From contig NYZG01000005.1 of the NCBI GenBank assembly GCA_002687025.1, positions 7,098-16,133 of the forward strand: a stretch of DNA of 9,036 nt. The letters are read 5' to 3'. This DNA is from Candidatus Poribacteria bacterium (GTDB lineage: Bacteria; Poribacteria; WGA-4E; GCA-2687025). The notes under the pieces were generated by a model. The model was not told where the DNA came from, searched no databases, and saw nothing but the letters and a program-made list of their open reading frames with translations. A program made the translations under genes and the position numbers. How positions within the stretch are numbered: position 1 is the stretch's first letter; every line of letters begins with the position of its first letter. Shown here one piece after another: positions 1-7,165 of this stretch.

Positions 1-275
1 GTCGCGACAACACACAGCAGCGACGAGACCGACCCGATCAGCGCGCCGGCCACTATCAGCGCCCGCCTGGAGTACCGATCCGCCAACGTGCCCGTGAAGA
101 GCTGGGCGATGACAATGGTTGCCAGGGCCGCTGACACTATGATCGGAATCCAGGTCGGGCCGGCGCCAAGCGACGCCGACAGTTCGGGAAGGACGGGAAG
201 CCCGGCCAGGGTGCTCAGGAAGAGGATGAACGTCATCAGGCCGACGGCGTACATGCGCATCACGTTGCTGGTCAC
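1..275 (-). CDS. MFS transporter, N-terminal fragment (runs off the left edge)
   Basis: The first 91 residues of an inner-membrane secondary transporter of the major facilitator superfamily; the rest lies beyond the window. Residues about 7-28 form a hydrophobic helix (TM1), 43-62 a second (TM2), and a third starts at about 73. Between TM2 and TM3 sits the MFS signature loop (motif A) GTLADRYSRR at residues 62-71, with the expected Gly, Asp-Arg and Arg-Arg. The start is a GTG at 275-273, chosen because a perfect AGGAGG lies 8 bases upstream (289-284); an in-frame ATG at 260-258 is the alternative. Few MFS subfamilies can be told from the N-terminus, so the substrate (sugar, drug or metabolite) is unknown. 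The gene points away from the plus-strand cluster, so any link to it is speculative. The MFS assignment itself is fairly secure. Confidence 0.86.
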   Translation of the reverse strand, partial: MTSNVMRMYAVGLMTFILFLSTLAGLPVLPELSASLGAGPTWIPIIVSAALATIVIAQLFTGTLADRYSRRALIVAGALIGSVSSLLCVVA

Positions 276-283
276 GTGCAGAC

Positions 284-289
284 CCTCCT
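284..289 (-). promoter_or_regulatory. Ribosome binding site of the MFS gene
   Basis: On the minus strand this is AGGAGG, 8 bases before the GTG at 275. It favours the GTG over the ATG five codons inside the gene. Confidence 0.7.
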
Positions 290-329
290 GAGGATCCCGG
301 GTACCTCGGCGCGTCAGGCGAGGGCGTCA

Positions 330-653
330 TCAGAACGCGCGCTGGCGGATCGCCGTCCCACGCACTGTTCCGCGCCGGTCTGATCCAGTAGCCGGTGGCG
401 GACAGTCATCTGTCGATGCCCAGGCGCGCAGGGCCCGTAAGGTAGTCGCGGCCGTCAGTTCGCGTGGCTTGCGTCGGAAGGCCGTCTCCTCGCGGATCAC
501 GCTGGGCCGCGCCGCCGCAAGTCTCTCACGCATCGTGACCGCTGGCACGCTGCTGGCGGCCAACGAAACATGGGCGAGATCGAGCCCGGCGAACGACGCG
601 TCGCACGTGAGGCGCCCAACCCGCGCCGCGCCTCCGAAGATGCCCTGTTCTGG
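330..653 (-). other. Unassigned minus-strand open frame, possible gene remnant
   Basis: An open frame of 107 codons ending in TGA at 332-330 and bounded upstream by TGA at 656-654. It lacks a good start: the only candidates are a TTG at 563-561 and an ATG soon after, neither with a clear ribosome binding site. The translation is more protein-like than the competing frames, with a hydrophobic Gly/Ala-rich first part, then a basic helical segment (MRERLAAARPSVIREE), and mostly G or C in third positions. The last 30 or so codons look random. I recognise no family. It could be the decayed end of a former gene or simply a chance open frame in GC-rich DNA. Confidence 0.2.
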
Positions 654-858
654 TCAGTTGCGTTGGGCGACAGCGCGCTCACGCGCCCGAGCCCAGCGGC
701 TCGGCCGGACTGGGGCCGCCCTGTTGGCTTCCCGGCCTTGACAGTCGGACTCCATCCCTCCTCGCAGAGCGGGCCGGCGCGCCACGGGAACCCTCCCATG
801 CATCTATCCGATGTGGCGGCGTCCGGCATCGCGCTGTAGTCGGCGCCACGCAAGTGCT

Positions 859-1011
859 ATGCTGGCATCGGTCGAGGCGGGCCATCGGGCCTTCGCAGCA
901 CACATGCGCGCCCTGGGCGCGAGGAGGTGGACCCGCCTCGCCCTGAACGACCCATTCGCTACGGATCGTCTCGTCCCGCGCGGAGTGACGCATGGCTCGC
1001 CGACCGAGTGA
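859..1011 (+). CDS. Doubtful small ORF overlapping the start of the HEAT-repeat gene
   Basis: A possible 50-residue protein starting at ATG 859 and ending with TGA at 1009-1011, so that it overlaps the next gene's start by 20 bases in another frame. The peptide begins MLASVEAGHRAFAAHMRALG, is rich in Ala and Arg, and has no motif or membrane segment that I recognise. No convincing ribosome binding site precedes the ATG. The overlap would fit a leader peptide coupled to the HEAT-repeat gene, but a chance open frame is at least as likely. Confidence 0.15.
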   Translation: MLASVEAGHRAFAAHMRALGARRWTRLALNDPFATDRLVPRGVTHGSPTE

Positions 1012-2101
1012 CGACGCGCTCATCATACGCCTCGGCGAGATGATCGTCTCCGGGGTCACGGACAGATGCATCCCCGAACTTCACGACATGCTCGGCCGCC
1101 GGAGCGCTGTGCTCGTCGCCAGGGCCGCGCGGGTCGTGGCGGAACTCGAGGCCACGGAGTTGGCCGCCGACCTTGTCGCCACGTTCGACCGTTTCCTGGA
1201 CAGCTCGGGCAAGGCGGACGACGGATGTCTCGCCAAGGTCGCCCTCGCCGAAGCCATGGACGCCTTGCGGTTCGACGATACGGCGCCGTTCCTCCGAGGC
1301 ATACGCCACACGCAGATGGAATGGGCGTATGAGGGACGCATCACCAAGGAGATCCCCGGCGAACACATGGACCCCGAGTGGACGTCTTCCGAGAAGGGCC
1401 ACATGACCGAGATCGATACCGCGCCTACGCTGCGCGCGAGATGCGCCTTCGCCCTGGCGCGGCTGGGAGGCCGGGACGCCACGTTCGCCATCACGTCTCT
1501 TCTCACCGACCCCGAATCCGAAGCGCGCGTGGGCGCCGTCGCGGCCATGGCGCATCGCGGCGGATCGGACGCGGAGTTGCTCCTGCGCCTGAAGGCGAGC
1601 TCCGACGACGACGAAGTCGACGTCACCGCCGAGTGCTTTGTGGGTCTCATGCGCGTAGCGCCGGAGAGATCGACCGAATTCGTGGCCGGCTTCCTTCATT
1701 CGGCCGACGAGGATGTCGCCCGCGCCGCGGCATTGGCGCTCGGGGAGCCCAGCGCGCCCGCGGCCTTCGCCGCGCTTCGCGGCTACCGGAACCGCACGAT
1801 CCTGGCGCCGGACATGGAAGACACCGTGCTCCTGGCAATCGCACTGACCCGTCGTGACGACGCCGTCGAATACCTGCTGGGTGTGGTAGCGCAGGACACG
1901 CCGCAGAATGCCGGCCGCGCTGTGTCGGCGATGCGCATCTACGCGCACAACGCCCCCATTGCGGAGAGAGTGCGCGATGCCGTCGCCGAGCGTGCCGCCG
2001 ATCCCCCATCGGACGCCTTTCGTGAACACTTCGACCGGGGCCCCGGCCTGCCCGACGGAAGCCGCGCCACGAGCGCAGACATGACGACGGGAGCTCGGTA
2101 A
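992..2101 (+). CDS. HEAT-repeat protein
   Basis: A 369-residue soluble protein built from paired alpha-helices of the HEAT type, a fold that usually serves as a scaffold for protein or ligand binding. Helical repeat units can be seen at about residues 24-55, 78-104, 147-172, 174-203, 207-236, 238-265 and 275-300, with typical patterns such as LRARCAFALARLGG and ARAAALALGE. Residues 105-146 break the pattern with an insert rich in Trp, Glu and His. The last 40 residues look disordered. There is no signal peptide or membrane segment, so it is probably cytoplasmic. The start is ATG 992, with GGAG six bases upstream; an in-frame TGA at 986-988 excludes a longer protein. It is the first clear gene of the plus-strand run, 55 bases before the first dehydrogenase. 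HEAT proteins of this kind have no assignable reaction, so its role in a carbohydrate locus is unknown. Confidence 0.8.
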   Translation: MARRPSDDALIIRLGEMIVSGVTDRCIPELHDMLGRRSAVLVARAARVVAELEATELAADLVATFDRFLDSSGKADDGCLAKVALAEAMDALRFDDTAPFLRGIRHTQMEWAYEGRITKEIPGEHMDPEWTSSEKGHMTEIDTAPTLRARCAFALARLGGRDATFAITSLLTDPESEARVGAVAAMAHRGGSDAELLLRLKASSDDDEVDVTAECFVGLMRVAPERSTEFVAGFLHSADEDVARAAALALGEPSAPAAFAALRGYRNRTILAPDMEDTVLLAIALTRRDDAVEYLLGVVAQDTPQNAGRAVSAMRIYAHNAPIAERVRDAVAERAADPPSDAFREHFDRGPGLPDGSRATSADMTTGAR

Positions 2102-2144
2102 CGACACAGCGCTCACCAGCGCCCCCGCGCCAACACGGTAACGA

Positions 2145-2149
2145 AGGAG
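2145..2149 (+). promoter_or_regulatory. Ribosome binding site of the first dehydrogenase
   Basis: AGGAG within AAGGAGAGG, 7 bases before the ATG at 2157. It lies in the 55-base gap after the HEAT-repeat gene, in which I see no terminator. Confidence 0.65.
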
Positions 2150-2156
2150 AGGACCG

Positions 2157-3197
2157 ATGTCCGACACGCTCAGGATCGGCATGATCGGCTGCGGTGAGAT
2201 CGCCTACAAGGCGACGGGGCAGTCCGTCACCGACTGCCCGAACGCGACGATCGTCGCGGCGATGGACACGGTCGAGGATGTCGCGCAGTCGTTCACGGAC
2301 ACGTTCGGCGGCGACCCGACGACCGACGCGGCGGAGCTCATGGCGCGCGACGATGTGGACGCCGTGCTCATATCGGCGCCGCATTTCCTGCACGCTCCCC
2401 TGACGATACAGGCGGCGGAAGCCGGTAAGCACGTGCTGGTGGAGAAGCCCATCGCCTGCACCACGGAGCAGGCCAACGACATGATCCGCGCGTGCGCCGA
2501 TGCCGGGGTGCTCCTCTCAGTGTTGCTTCCGAGCCGTTACTCGGGATCGACGGTGCGCGCGAAGGAGCTCATCGAGTCGGGCGCCCTCGGGAAGATCCTC
2601 GCGCTCAAGTTCCACGTCGCGGCGAACAAGCCCGACAGCTACTGGACCGGCGGCTACACGCAACGCGTCCAGACCGACTGGCGCAAGTCGAAGGAGAACT
2701 CCGGCGGCGGCATCCTCATCATGAACCTCGTGCACGAGATCGACGCCGTGCGCTATGCGACCGGCCTGGAGGCCACGCGCGTCTACGCCGAATACGACAC
2801 GTACCTAACCGACACCGAGGTCGAGGACTTCATCACGGTCTCCATCCGCTACGACAACGGCGCCATCGGCGACATGATGGCGTCCTCGTGCGCGCGGGGC
2901 GGCGAGGCGGGCGGGACGCGCATCTACGGCTCCGAGGGCCAGATGGCCTTCGGTGGACGGCTGCGCGTCTTCACGGAGAACGATGTGGACGGGCTCGAGA
3001 AGGACGCGTGGACGGAGATCGAGGCCCCGCGTGTGGACGGTCGCGTGAAGCTCATCGAGAGATTCGCCGACGCGGTCTTCAACGGCACGGCGCCGGAAGT
3101 GCCGGGCGAGGAGGGTCGGAACACGCTCGATGTCATCTACGCGGCGTACCGATCCGGCGAGACGCACACGCCGGTGAGCGTTCCGACGTACGGCTAG
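2157..3197 (+). CDS. Gfo/Idh/MocA family NAD(P)-dependent oxidoreductase (canonical)
   Basis: A 346-residue cytoplasmic dehydrogenase of the glucose-fructose oxidoreductase / inositol dehydrogenase / MocA family, which oxidises or reduces a hydroxyl or keto group on sugars, inositols or their derivatives. The N-terminal Rossmann domain (residues 1 to about 125) carries GMIGCGEIA at 8-16. Asp37 at the end of the second strand favours NAD+ over NADP+. The family's EKP motif is intact at residues 96-98, with Lys97 the expected catalytic lysine. The C-terminal alpha/beta domain contains GGGILIMNLVHEID at 183-196; His193 is the likely catalytic histidine, and Asn190 stands where many members of this subgroup have Asn. 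The length is normal. It ends 13 bases before a second, divergent member of the family, so the two may act in sequence or as partners. The substrate cannot be deduced; myo-inositol, glucoside 3-keto chemistry and uronates are all possible. Confidence 0.9.
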   Translation: MSDTLRIGMIGCGEIAYKATGQSVTDCPNATIVAAMDTVEDVAQSFTDTFGGDPTTDAAELMARDDVDAVLISAPHFLHAPLTIQAAEAGKHVLVEKPIACTTEQANDMIRACADAGVLLSVLLPSRYSGSTVRAKELIESGALGKILALKFHVAANKPDSYWTGGYTQRVQTDWRKSKENSGGGILIMNLVHEIDAVRYATGLEATRVYAEYDTYLTDTEVEDFITVSIRYDNGAIGDMMASSCARGGEAGGTRIYGSEGQMAFGGRLRVFTENDVDGLEKDAWTEIEAPRVDGRVKLIERFADAVFNGTAPEVPGEEGRNTLDVIYAAYRSGETHTPVSVPTYG

Positions 3198-3210
3198 CGG
3201 GGGCAGTTCC

Positions 3211-4287
3211 ATGGCGGATGTGTTCCGGGTCGGCATCATCGGGGCCGTATCGAGCTATAGCCTGCACTACGCCCGCGCGTTCGTGGGCATGGCCGACGTG
3301 GAATTCGTCGGCATGGCGCACCTCGGGCGTAGCGCGAAGTACATCCGCGACGCGCTGAACCTACCGTGGCTGGCGACCTACCCGAAGACGGTCGACGAGT
3401 ACCACGAGCGGTTCGACGGCGGCATTTACGAGTCGGCGGACGACCTCCTCGCGGACGCGCGCCCGGACGCCGTCTGCATCTGCACCGAGGACTACCTGCA
3501 TCTGCACTACACGCTGAAGGCGGTCGAGGCGGGCGCGCACGTCTTCGTCCCGAAGCCGTTCGCCCGGTCGCGCGACGAGGCCGAGGCGATGTTCGGCGCG
3601 GGGAACGCGCGGGGCGTGGTGGTGGTTGGGAATCTGCCACATCGGCATCGGCCGGCGTCCGTCGCGGCGTCCGAGGCGATCGAAGATGGGGCGATCGGCC
3701 GACCGGTCTCGGGTCACTTCTCGATCACGCACCACCTTACACTCGGCGGGTGGAAGAGCGACACCACCATGGCAGCCGGCCCCGAGTACGAGATGGGCTA
3801 CTACGTGTTCGACCTGCTGCGCATGATGATGCGCGCGGAGCCGGTCAAGGTGATGGGGTTCGGCGCGAACCTCGATCATCACGGAATCCCGTACATCGAC
3901 AACGGTAAGTGCCTGGTCGAGTGTGACAGCGGCGCCCTGGCGTCGGTGGACCTGCTGATGTCGATGCACCATCGGTTCCCGCCGGGCTCGGGAATGCATG
4001 TGCTGGGAGACGACGGCGGCCTCACGGTCGAACCCGATCCCGACACGGGCGCGGAGTCCGTGGCGATCCACACCTCGGAGGGCGTCGAGCGACGACCCGT
4101 CGGCGCGTGGCGCGGAGACGAGCGCGAATTGGCGACGTGGATCGACCACTGCCGACGCGGCGCGGATGTCGGCCCGTGGCAGGAGGAGTGCCTTCGCACG
4201 CTCGACCTCATCGCCGCCTTCAAGACGGCGTACGAGACCGGAGAGACGGTGATCCTCGGCAGAGCAGCAGAGGAGGCGGGCGCATGA
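3211..4287 (+). CDS. Gfo/Idh/MocA family protein with altered catalytic motifs
   Basis: A 358-residue cytoplasmic protein with the two-domain Gfo/Idh/MocA layout. The nucleotide-binding loop is GIIGAVSSY (residues 8-16), lacking the full GxGxxG. His37 and Arg40 follow the second strand with no acidic residue, which would suit NADP(H) better than NAD(H). The usual EKP motif reads PKP at 114-116: Lys115 is kept but the Glu is lost. In the C-terminal domain the segment GPEYEMGYYVFD (190-201) takes the place of the common G-G-x-x-x-D-x-G-x-H-x-x-D, giving Glu194 for Asp and Tyr198 for His. A Tyr at that position is also known in glucose-fructose oxidoreductase, so the enzyme need not be inactive. 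The start is ATG 3211, with only a weak G-rich site (3199-3203) upstream. It overlaps the deacetylase by four bases (ATGA), which suggests translational coupling. The substrate is unknown. Confidence 0.84.
   Translation: MADVFRVGIIGAVSSYSLHYARAFVGMADVEFVGMAHLGRSAKYIRDALNLPWLATYPKTVDEYHERFDGGIYESADDLLADARPDAVCICTEDYLHLHYTLKAVEAGAHVFVPKPFARSRDEAEAMFGAGNARGVVVVGNLPHRHRPASVAASEAIEDGAIGRPVSGHFSITHHLTLGGWKSDTTMAAGPEYEMGYYVFDLLRMMMRAEPVKVMGFGANLDHHGIPYIDNGKCLVECDSGALASVDLLMSMHHRFPPGSGMHVLGDDGGLTVEPDPDTGAESVAIHTSEGVERRPVGAWRGDERELATWIDHCRRGADVGPWQEECLRTLDLIAAFKTAYETGETVILGRAAEEAGA
4271..4276 (+). promoter_or_regulatory. Ribosome binding site of the deacetylase
   Basis: A perfect AGGAGG inside the end of the preceding gene, 7 bases before ATG 4284. 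It fixes the deacetylase start at the ATGA overlap, although the frame stays open further upstream to about 4107. Confidence 0.8.
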
Positions 4288-5075
4288 GCTGGCATGGGCG
4301 TCCGTTCGCGTTCCGGGTGCGCGTCGACGTGGAACACGTGGAAGCGCAGAAGTACATCGGGGACTATCGGCTAACGCGCGTTGCCGTGACGAATCTGTTG
4401 GACATGCTCGCGGAGATGGACGTCCACCTGACGTTCGCCGTTCTGGGGATAACGGCGGAGATGTTCCCGAACCTCATTGCGGACATCGTCGACGCCGGAC
4501 ACGAGGTATACGGCCACGGCATGTTCCACCGCGAGGCGTTCGCCGGGCGATCTCTCGCCGACCAACGCCACGAACTACGACGCATGCGCGACTCGATACA
4601 CGCCGCCTGCGGCGTTGAGGCGGTCGGCCTCGGGTGTCCCCATCACGGATCGGCCGACGAGAACACGTTGCGCGCCGCCGCCGAGCTCGGCATCACGTTC
4701 GTCGAGTCGCGATTCCGCGCGGCCGGCACGCCGTTCCCGCAATGGCGCGACGTAGAAGGATGCGATCTCCGCGTCGTCGTGCCGGGAGCCGAGGCGCGCG
4801 GCGCCTCCGACTACACCGACAGGCGCCCGGACTGGGCCGACGCGCACGAGGAGGCGTTCAGCCCCGAGGGCGCACGCGAGAAATGGCTCGCGAACATCGA
4901 TTGGGCGGAGCGGCATGGGCATATGGCAAGCCTCGTCATCCATCCGTGGATGCTAGTGATAAACGCGGGCGAGATACAGGTCGTCAAGGACGTCATTCGG
5001 CACGCCAGGGAACGAGGCGCGTGGTTCGCCACGGTGGCGGGCCTGACCGAAATGGCCTCGGCCGCCGACGGATAG
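4284..5075 (+). CDS. Polysaccharide deacetylase (NodB homology) family protein
   Basis: A 263-residue protein of the carbohydrate esterase 4 / NodB type, a fold that uses a divalent metal to remove acetyl groups from amino sugars or related amides. Motif 1 is reduced to RVDVEH (residues 13-18), with Asp15 the likely metal or base residue. Motif 2 is GHGMFH, with His78 and His82 as the expected metal ligands. Motif 3 appears as GLGCPHHG (115-122) and motif 5 as LVIHP (217-221), His220 being the likely catalytic histidine. No signal peptide is present, so it should act inside the cell on an imported sugar, unlike most peptidoglycan or chitin deacetylases. The single Asp in motif 1 recalls the cytoplasmic type of deacetylase rather than classical NodB with its paired Asp. 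The gene lies in frame-overlap with the second dehydrogenase and 71 bases before the secreted protein. The exact substrate is unknown; a related amidohydrolase role is possible. Confidence 0.82.
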   Translation: MSWHGRPFAFRVRVDVEHVEAQKYIGDYRLTRVAVTNLLDMLAEMDVHLTFAVLGITAEMFPNLIADIVDAGHEVYGHGMFHREAFAGRSLADQRHELRRMRDSIHAACGVEAVGLGCPHHGSADENTLRAAAELGITFVESRFRAAGTPFPQWRDVEGCDLRVVVPGAEARGASDYTDRRPDWADAHEEAFSPEGAREKWLANIDWAERHGHMASLVIHPWMLVINAGEIQVVKDVIRHARERGAWFATVAGLTEMASAADG

Positions 5076-5096
5076 CGCGCGCGAAGCCGGCGCGCG
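5076..5096 (+). other. GC-rich hairpin just after the deacetylase stop codon
   Basis: CGCGCGC at 5076-5082 can pair with GCGCGCG at 5090-5096 around a 7-base loop. The stem starts directly after the TAG stop. No T-run follows, so it is not a canonical intrinsic terminator; it could affect mRNA stability or partially attenuate transcription. Alternating CG stretches are common in this DNA, so chance is a real alternative. Confidence 0.3.
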
Positions 5097-5135
5097 GACG
5101 GCGGCACGACCGGCCCCGGCGGCAGCCAGGAGATC

Positions 5136-5140
5136 GGAGG
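5136..5140 (+). promoter_or_regulatory. Ribosome binding site of the secreted protein
   Basis: GGAGG, 6 bases before the ATG at 5147. It decides the start: the same frame is open back to 4634 in the neighbouring gene, but only this ATG has both a binding site and a signal peptide directly after it. Confidence 0.75.
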
Positions 5141-5146
5141 CGAACC

Positions 5147-7165
5147 ATGCATACGGCCACGATGGGATGGCGACCGGTCGCGGTGTGGCTATTCCTTGTC
5201 GTCGCGACCGCCGCGGGAGCACAGGAGAACACGATGTCGGACAGCATCAAGCTCGTGGGGATCACCACGACACCGCACGTACGGGCCGAGAGCATGCGCT
5301 ACCGCCGCGACTACGACGAAGCGATGGCCGCGCGCGTGCAACTCGTCATACGGAACGCGAGCGAGGACGCCGTCGAGCTTCGGTCGCCTACCTTCGACGG
5401 GTCGACGCCCGACGCCCTGGTGGTCTCGGGGGAGTGGGCGTGGCACGACATCCCGGAGGTCCAGCCCCTGGCGCCGGGGGCGCTCACGGTGTGGAACTTC
5501 AACGGCCACTCGGACTCGTGGGCGACGGGCCGGAGCCTGTCTCTTGTCGTGACTGACGCCAAGGGCGCCGCCGACGAACTGCCCTTCGACATTGCCGAGC
5601 CAGATGTCTGGCTGTCGGCCGTGACCTACCTCGGAGACGAAGCGTCCGTGCAACCGGACCGCGTCGTGTTCCACATAGAGAACGCCTCCGACGCCGACAT
5701 CCGCGTGACGGACGCCGAACTGTATTTGCCGGAAGACCCCACCGACCCGCACACGTTCGTGCGGACCGCGGCCGTGGCGGGCGTGCGGACATTCGCGGCG
5801 GGCGGCGTAATCCCCGCGGGCGAACACGGCGGCGGGGAGGCCGACACGGGACACCTCCCCCTGACATACAGCGTCCTGCGCGTCGACATCCATCAGGCTG
5901 GGCATGCCCGGTCGCTGTGGGCGCATCAACGCATCAAGCGGGAGTCGTTCGACATCAGCGGCGGATGGGTGAACTCCGACACGCGCAACGGCCCGGCGGT
6001 CACCCAGGAGGCGTTCCTGAAGACGCTCAAGTGGCTGCACATCGACACCGCGCACATCGGCCCCGTCGAGGGGTACTCGGATACGGAGCTTTACGACCGC
6101 TACCCGCTCAAGTACTTCCACCGCCTCGATCCAACGGAGGGGTACGACACGGACGAGATGCTCCCACGAGTCCACGCCGTCGAGTTCCTCGGGGAGCCGC
6201 AATACTTCGGCGGGAATTCGGGCCGAACGCCGCAGGAGGTGTGGGACGCGCTCGCGCCCTACGCACCGACGCGGCTGCCGACGACGGTGACGCTCAGCGA
6301 TGAGTCGGGGTGGCGTTTCTACGCGGGAATCTCGGACTATCCGCACTACGATGCCTACCGCGTGACGGCTCCGGCCGCGGACGCGTGGCGGCGGTACGAC
6401 CGGTGGGGCGACCAGCGGATGCGGTGGGGCGCTCCGTTGGAGACCATCGGCGACATGTCGCGCTCGCTGCGGGAGCTGAGTCGCCCTGTCCCCACAGCGT
6501 ACTGGTCGCAAGGCGTGCACGCGGGATGGAGTGGGCGTGACGGCCGGCATCGGGGGTCACCGACTCCCGCCGAGATAAGGTCGCAGGCGTACCACGCTCT
6601 CGCAAGCCGGATCACGTCGCTCTACTGGTTCAACCTGAGCCTCGCGTCCATCGTGAAGTTCCCGGACGCGCTCGAGGAACTCAATCGCATCGGCCGCGAA
6701 ATGCGACTGCTGGATCGGTTCTATCTCGAAGGCGACGCCGCGTGGCACGAGACGGCGCCGGAAGGCGATCGGCCGGGATGGGATCTGAGCACGATCGTGA
6801 CGTCGGACACGGCGCTCCTGTTCGCGCTCGACCTCGACTACGCGGCGGACATGGACGCCAAGGAGTTCGTCTTCGGGCCACCACGCGAGGCGACCTTCTC
6901 GTTCCCCCTGCCGTCGTACCTGCGTGACGTTGTGGACGTATTCCGCGTGGACGCCGACGGGGCGCGCGACGTCTCGCACACCGTGACGAACGACGGAGTA
7001 AGCGTCACCGATGAGGCCACGATTGCGGCGGTCTACGTCGCGACGACTCGCGCGGCGTTGCGCGGCGAGTTGCGCGGCCGCCTCTCGGAACTGCGGCAGG
7101 TCGAGACCGATCTGGAGTGGGACCCGGGCGCGGTGGACGAACTGCGCGCGCTGCTCCCCGACTGA
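5147..7165 (+). CDS. Secreted protein with beta domains and a possible glycosidase-like barrel
   Basis: A 672-residue protein that I cannot assign to a named family. Residues 1-25 form a Sec signal peptide: a basic Arg9, a hydrophobic core VAVWLFLVVATA, and a likely AGA cleavage site before Gln26. Residues about 32-150 and 152-260 look like two beta-sandwich domains (for example AARVQLVIRNASEDAVEL and DRVVFHIENASDADIRV). Residues about 268-530 alternate strands and helices in a way that suggests a TIM barrel of the glycoside hydrolase kind. Candidate acids there are Glu350 in FLGEPQYFGG and Asp385/Glu386 in TLSDESGWRF. The stretch ALASRITSLYWFNLSLAS (484-501) resembles a late barrel strand. 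The tail (about 545-640) looks beta-rich again. Its place between a deacetylase and an esterase supports a role in breaking down an external polysaccharide, but no catalytic activity is shown. The signal peptide is secure; the barrel is inference. Confidence 0.72.
   Translation: MHTATMGWRPVAVWLFLVVATAAGAQENTMSDSIKLVGITTTPHVRAESMRYRRDYDEAMAARVQLVIRNASEDAVELRSPTFDGSTPDALVVSGEWAWHDIPEVQPLAPGALTVWNFNGHSDSWATGRSLSLVVTDAKGAADELPFDIAEPDVWLSAVTYLGDEASVQPDRVVFHIENASDADIRVTDAELYLPEDPTDPHTFVRTAAVAGVRTFAAGGVIPAGEHGGGEADTGHLPLTYSVLRVDIHQAGHARSLWAHQRIKRESFDISGGWVNSDTRNGPAVTQEAFLKTLKWLHIDTAHIGPVEGYSDTELYDRYPLKYFHRLDPTEGYDTDEMLPRVHAVEFLGEPQYFGGNSGRTPQEVWDALAPYAPTRLPTTVTLSDESGWRFYAGISDYPHYDAYRVTAPAADAWRRYDRWGDQRMRWGAPLETIGDMSRSLRELSRPVPTAYWSQGVHAGWSGRDGRHRGSPTPAEIRSQAYHALASRITSLYWFNLSLASIVKFPDALEELNRIGREMRLLDRFYLEGDAAWHETAPEGDRPGWDLSTIVTSDTALLFALDLDYAADMDAKEFVFGPPREATFSFPLPSYLRDVVDVFRVDADGARDVSHTVTNDGVSVTDEATIAAVYVATTRAALRGELRGRLSELRQVETDLEWDPGAVDELRALLPD

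Larger units (their letters stand above)
276..991. other. Region of about 700 bases without a confident gene
   Basis: This stretch separates the leftward MFS gene from the rightward cluster, so it should hold the promoters of both. Several open frames of 60-130 codons overlap on both strands. This is expected in GC-rich DNA, and none has a good ribosome binding site or a recognisable domain. A perfect TTGACA occurs at 738-743 but has no matching -10 box at 16-18 bases. A TGCTATGCT at 855-863 resembles an extended -10 element, without a good -35 box. A 15-base inverted repeat (arms 907-913 and 915-921) is followed by a perfect AGGAGG at 922-927 that has no start codon at usable spacing. No tRNA, terminator or mobile-element end was seen. 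Confidence 0.6.

Noticed and set aside
292..305. GGATCCCGGGTACC, similar to the polylinker of pUC-type cloning vectors
   Set aside because: It is one base shorter than the vector sequence, and beyond GAGGATCC the flanking bases do not match a vector. It also lies naturally upstream of a ribosome binding site, so vector contamination is unlikely.
738..743. Perfect TTGACA as a -35 promoter element
   Set aside because: No -10-like hexamer lies 16-18 bases downstream, and a six-base match is expected by chance.
959..2182. A 407-codon minus-strand open frame opposite the HEAT-repeat gene
   Set aside because: It is a shadow of a GC-rich gene: its translation is rich in Arg, Gly and His without a domain, while the plus-strand frame shows clear HEAT repeats and a ribosome binding site.
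2492..3358. A 288-codon plus-strand open frame within the first dehydrogenase
   Set aside because: The translation is mostly Arg, Gly and His, and the gene in the other frame has intact family motifs across the same bases.
5189..6550. A 453-codon minus-strand open frame opposite the secreted protein
   Set aside because: It is low-complexity in Arg, Val and His with no recognisable motif, whereas the plus-strand frame has a signal peptide and normal protein composition.
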